Below, piece after piece: positions 62,784 through 64,000 of a DNA stretch of 64,000 nucleotides. Origin of the DNA: Heterodera schachtii (Eukaryota > Nematoda > Chromadorea > Rhabditida > Heteroderidae); the NCBI GenBank assembly GCA_023374025.1, contig SIJG01000001.1, forward strand, positions 3,185,946 to 3,249,945, in the 5' to 3' direction. The position numbers were made by a program, and so were the translations under genes. Under the pieces are notes generated by a model. The model saw nothing but the letters and a program-made list of their open reading frames with translations. It searched no databases and was not told the DNA's origin. How positions within the stretch are numbered: the stretch's first letter is position 1; each line of letters opens with the position of its first letter.

Positions 62784-63233
62784 AAGAGACCAACAAACGG
62801 AGGGAAAAGAGACAAAGGACAAACGGAGGAAAGAAGCAGAGAGAAGAATTGTGTAGCAAAATATGTGTATGTATTTTTTGTTTTGATTTTTGTTGTTTTT
62901 ACTTTGTCTCATTCATTTCGCATCATTTTGTACTTTTTGAGATTAATTAATTAATTAATTATCCCATTCTTTCCCCACATTTTTCTCTCATTCCCTCGCC
63001 ATTTTTGTTTATTTTTGTGATTCTTAAATATTTCACTCATCAAATTTTTGATAGAAAATTAAATCAAGTTTTTGAGGCAAATAAATTATTATTATACTGT
63101 TATTATCATTTGCTTAACATTACAAGGTTTGATTTGATTGAATTATGACTGACAATGGATTAATTAATCATTCCCGTGACCCCAAAACAATAAAAGTCCA
63201 TTCAGTGTTCTTTCTGTTCATTAGTATTTATTA
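62784..63233. other. elt-1 3' flank
   Basis: AT-rich, with AATTAATTAATTAATT near 62942-62959 and AATAAA-like signals near 63080 and 63189. No gene seen. Confidence 0.5.
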
Positions 63234-64000
63234 GAGACCGGAATTTTGAAATGGCCGGGACCGGGACCGGGATCGGGACTTGGAAAATGGACCGGGACGG
63301 GATCCCGGCTCCGGGACTCCCGTTTTTCCGGGACTCCCGGTCCCGGCCCCAATTTTGGGCCGGGATCCCGCCGGGACCGGGATTTTTCCAAAATTTTTGA
63401 AATTTTGATTAAAAATTCGAAAAAAAATTTATAATTTTATATTTTAGCTTATATTGTATCAAGCCTGTAAATCGACCTTTTTTGCTTTTCGAAACCCTTT
63501 TTTACTGCGCATTTTTTTCAAAAAATTTGGGGTACACGGGGGGGGGGGGGGGTCCGGCGGTGCCGATAGGCGCCGCCGGGGAAAATTTTGAAAATTTGTG
63601 TGTGGTTTGTTAACAGATTTACACCAATAAATGACAAAATTTTGCAATTTTGACTTAATTTTTTAAGAGAATAATGATTTTTATGAGCCGGCGTGAAAAT
63701 TTGTATAGATTTTTACATTCATATTAAGTAATTTTCCACAAAAAATTTGCTATGTTTGATCTAATTTTGAATATTTTAGGTAGATTTTATGTATCTTTTT
63801 AATAGTTTAAATCGTAAAAATCCCAAATTCCATCTTCAAAATTTTAAATAAAGACATTTCGCCAAAAAATATTATATTTTTTCAAATTTGGGGCAGTTTC
63901 ACGGATGAAATTTAGTCCCGTTAGTCCCGGTCCAAATGGCCGGGACCGGGACTTAGAAAATGGACCGGGACGGGATCCCGGCTCCGGGAGTCCCGTTTTT
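63234..64000. mobile_element. hAT-like element, runs off the window
   Basis: Begins TAGAGACCGGAATTTTG like the elements at 17370 and 47083. A 60-bp GC-rich block (GGGACCGGGACTTGG, GGGATCCCGGCTCCGGGA) at 63255-63325 is repeated directly at 63939-64000. Holds the G-run plus hairpin motif at 63538-63600. The right end is outside the window. Confidence 0.75.

Overview
The window is nuclear DNA of a nematode, most likely a plant-parasitic tylenchid of the cyst-nematode type. Reasons: several genes of nematode-restricted or nematode-typical families (a DB-module secreted protein, a moulting-cycle MLT-10-like protein, FAX-1 and ELT-1 type regulators), very short GT-AG introns of 40-60 nt with an occasional GC-AG intron, many long G or C homopolymers, and a dense load of small inverted-repeat transposons. 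The species assignment is inference; nothing here names it.

Layout. 1-3.2 kb: exons of a C2H2 zinc-finger protein and of a BESS-like protein (+). 3.3-5.5 kb: 74-bp tandem array, DB-module secreted protein (-) and B9D2 of the ciliary transition zone (-). 7.2-8.1 kb: paired-like homeobox gene (+). 8.2-12.2 kb: protein O-fucosyltransferase 1 (-) directly downstream of syntaxin-6 (-), a candidate operon. 12.4-19.4 kb: transposon-rich block holding a reverse-transcriptase remnant, an inverted partial copy of the homeobox 3' end plus pofut-1 exons 5-7, and a one-TM acidic-repeat protein whose stop codon lies in the duplicated segment. 21.3-25.2 kb: 113-bp tandem array and purine-rich low complexity. 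25.9-28.1 kb: fax-1 nuclear receptor (+). 28.4 kb: small secreted peptide. 29-37.9 kb (all -): ceramide glucosyltransferase, gliotactin-like cholinesterase-fold protein, stand-alone ubiquitin-binding ZnF-UBP protein, histone H2A. 38.2-46.4 kb: GCN1 HEAT-repeat protein without its N-terminal third (+). 46.9-52.8 kb: MLT-10-like gene (+), its probable first intron filled by three nested transposons. 53-59 kb: pyrimidine-rich, largely non-coding. 59-62.8 kb: two-finger GATA factor elt-1 (+). 63.2 kb to the end: the start of another repeat element.

How genes fit together. pofut-1, syx-6 and the glucosyltransferase belong to the secretory pathway; GCN1 is translational control; B9D2 is ciliary; homeobox, fax-1 and elt-1 are developmental regulators. 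Gene models below were built by hand from splice signals, phase agreement and remembered family alignments; joins where phase did not agree, or where a homopolymer or short duplication breaks the frame, are stated.

The most unusual content is the mobile DNA: an identical ~224-bp hairpin-forming core carried by three inverted-repeat elements with otherwise unrelated ends, clean 8-bp target duplications that let the order of insertion be read, a triple nest, and a recurring G-run plus hairpin motif.
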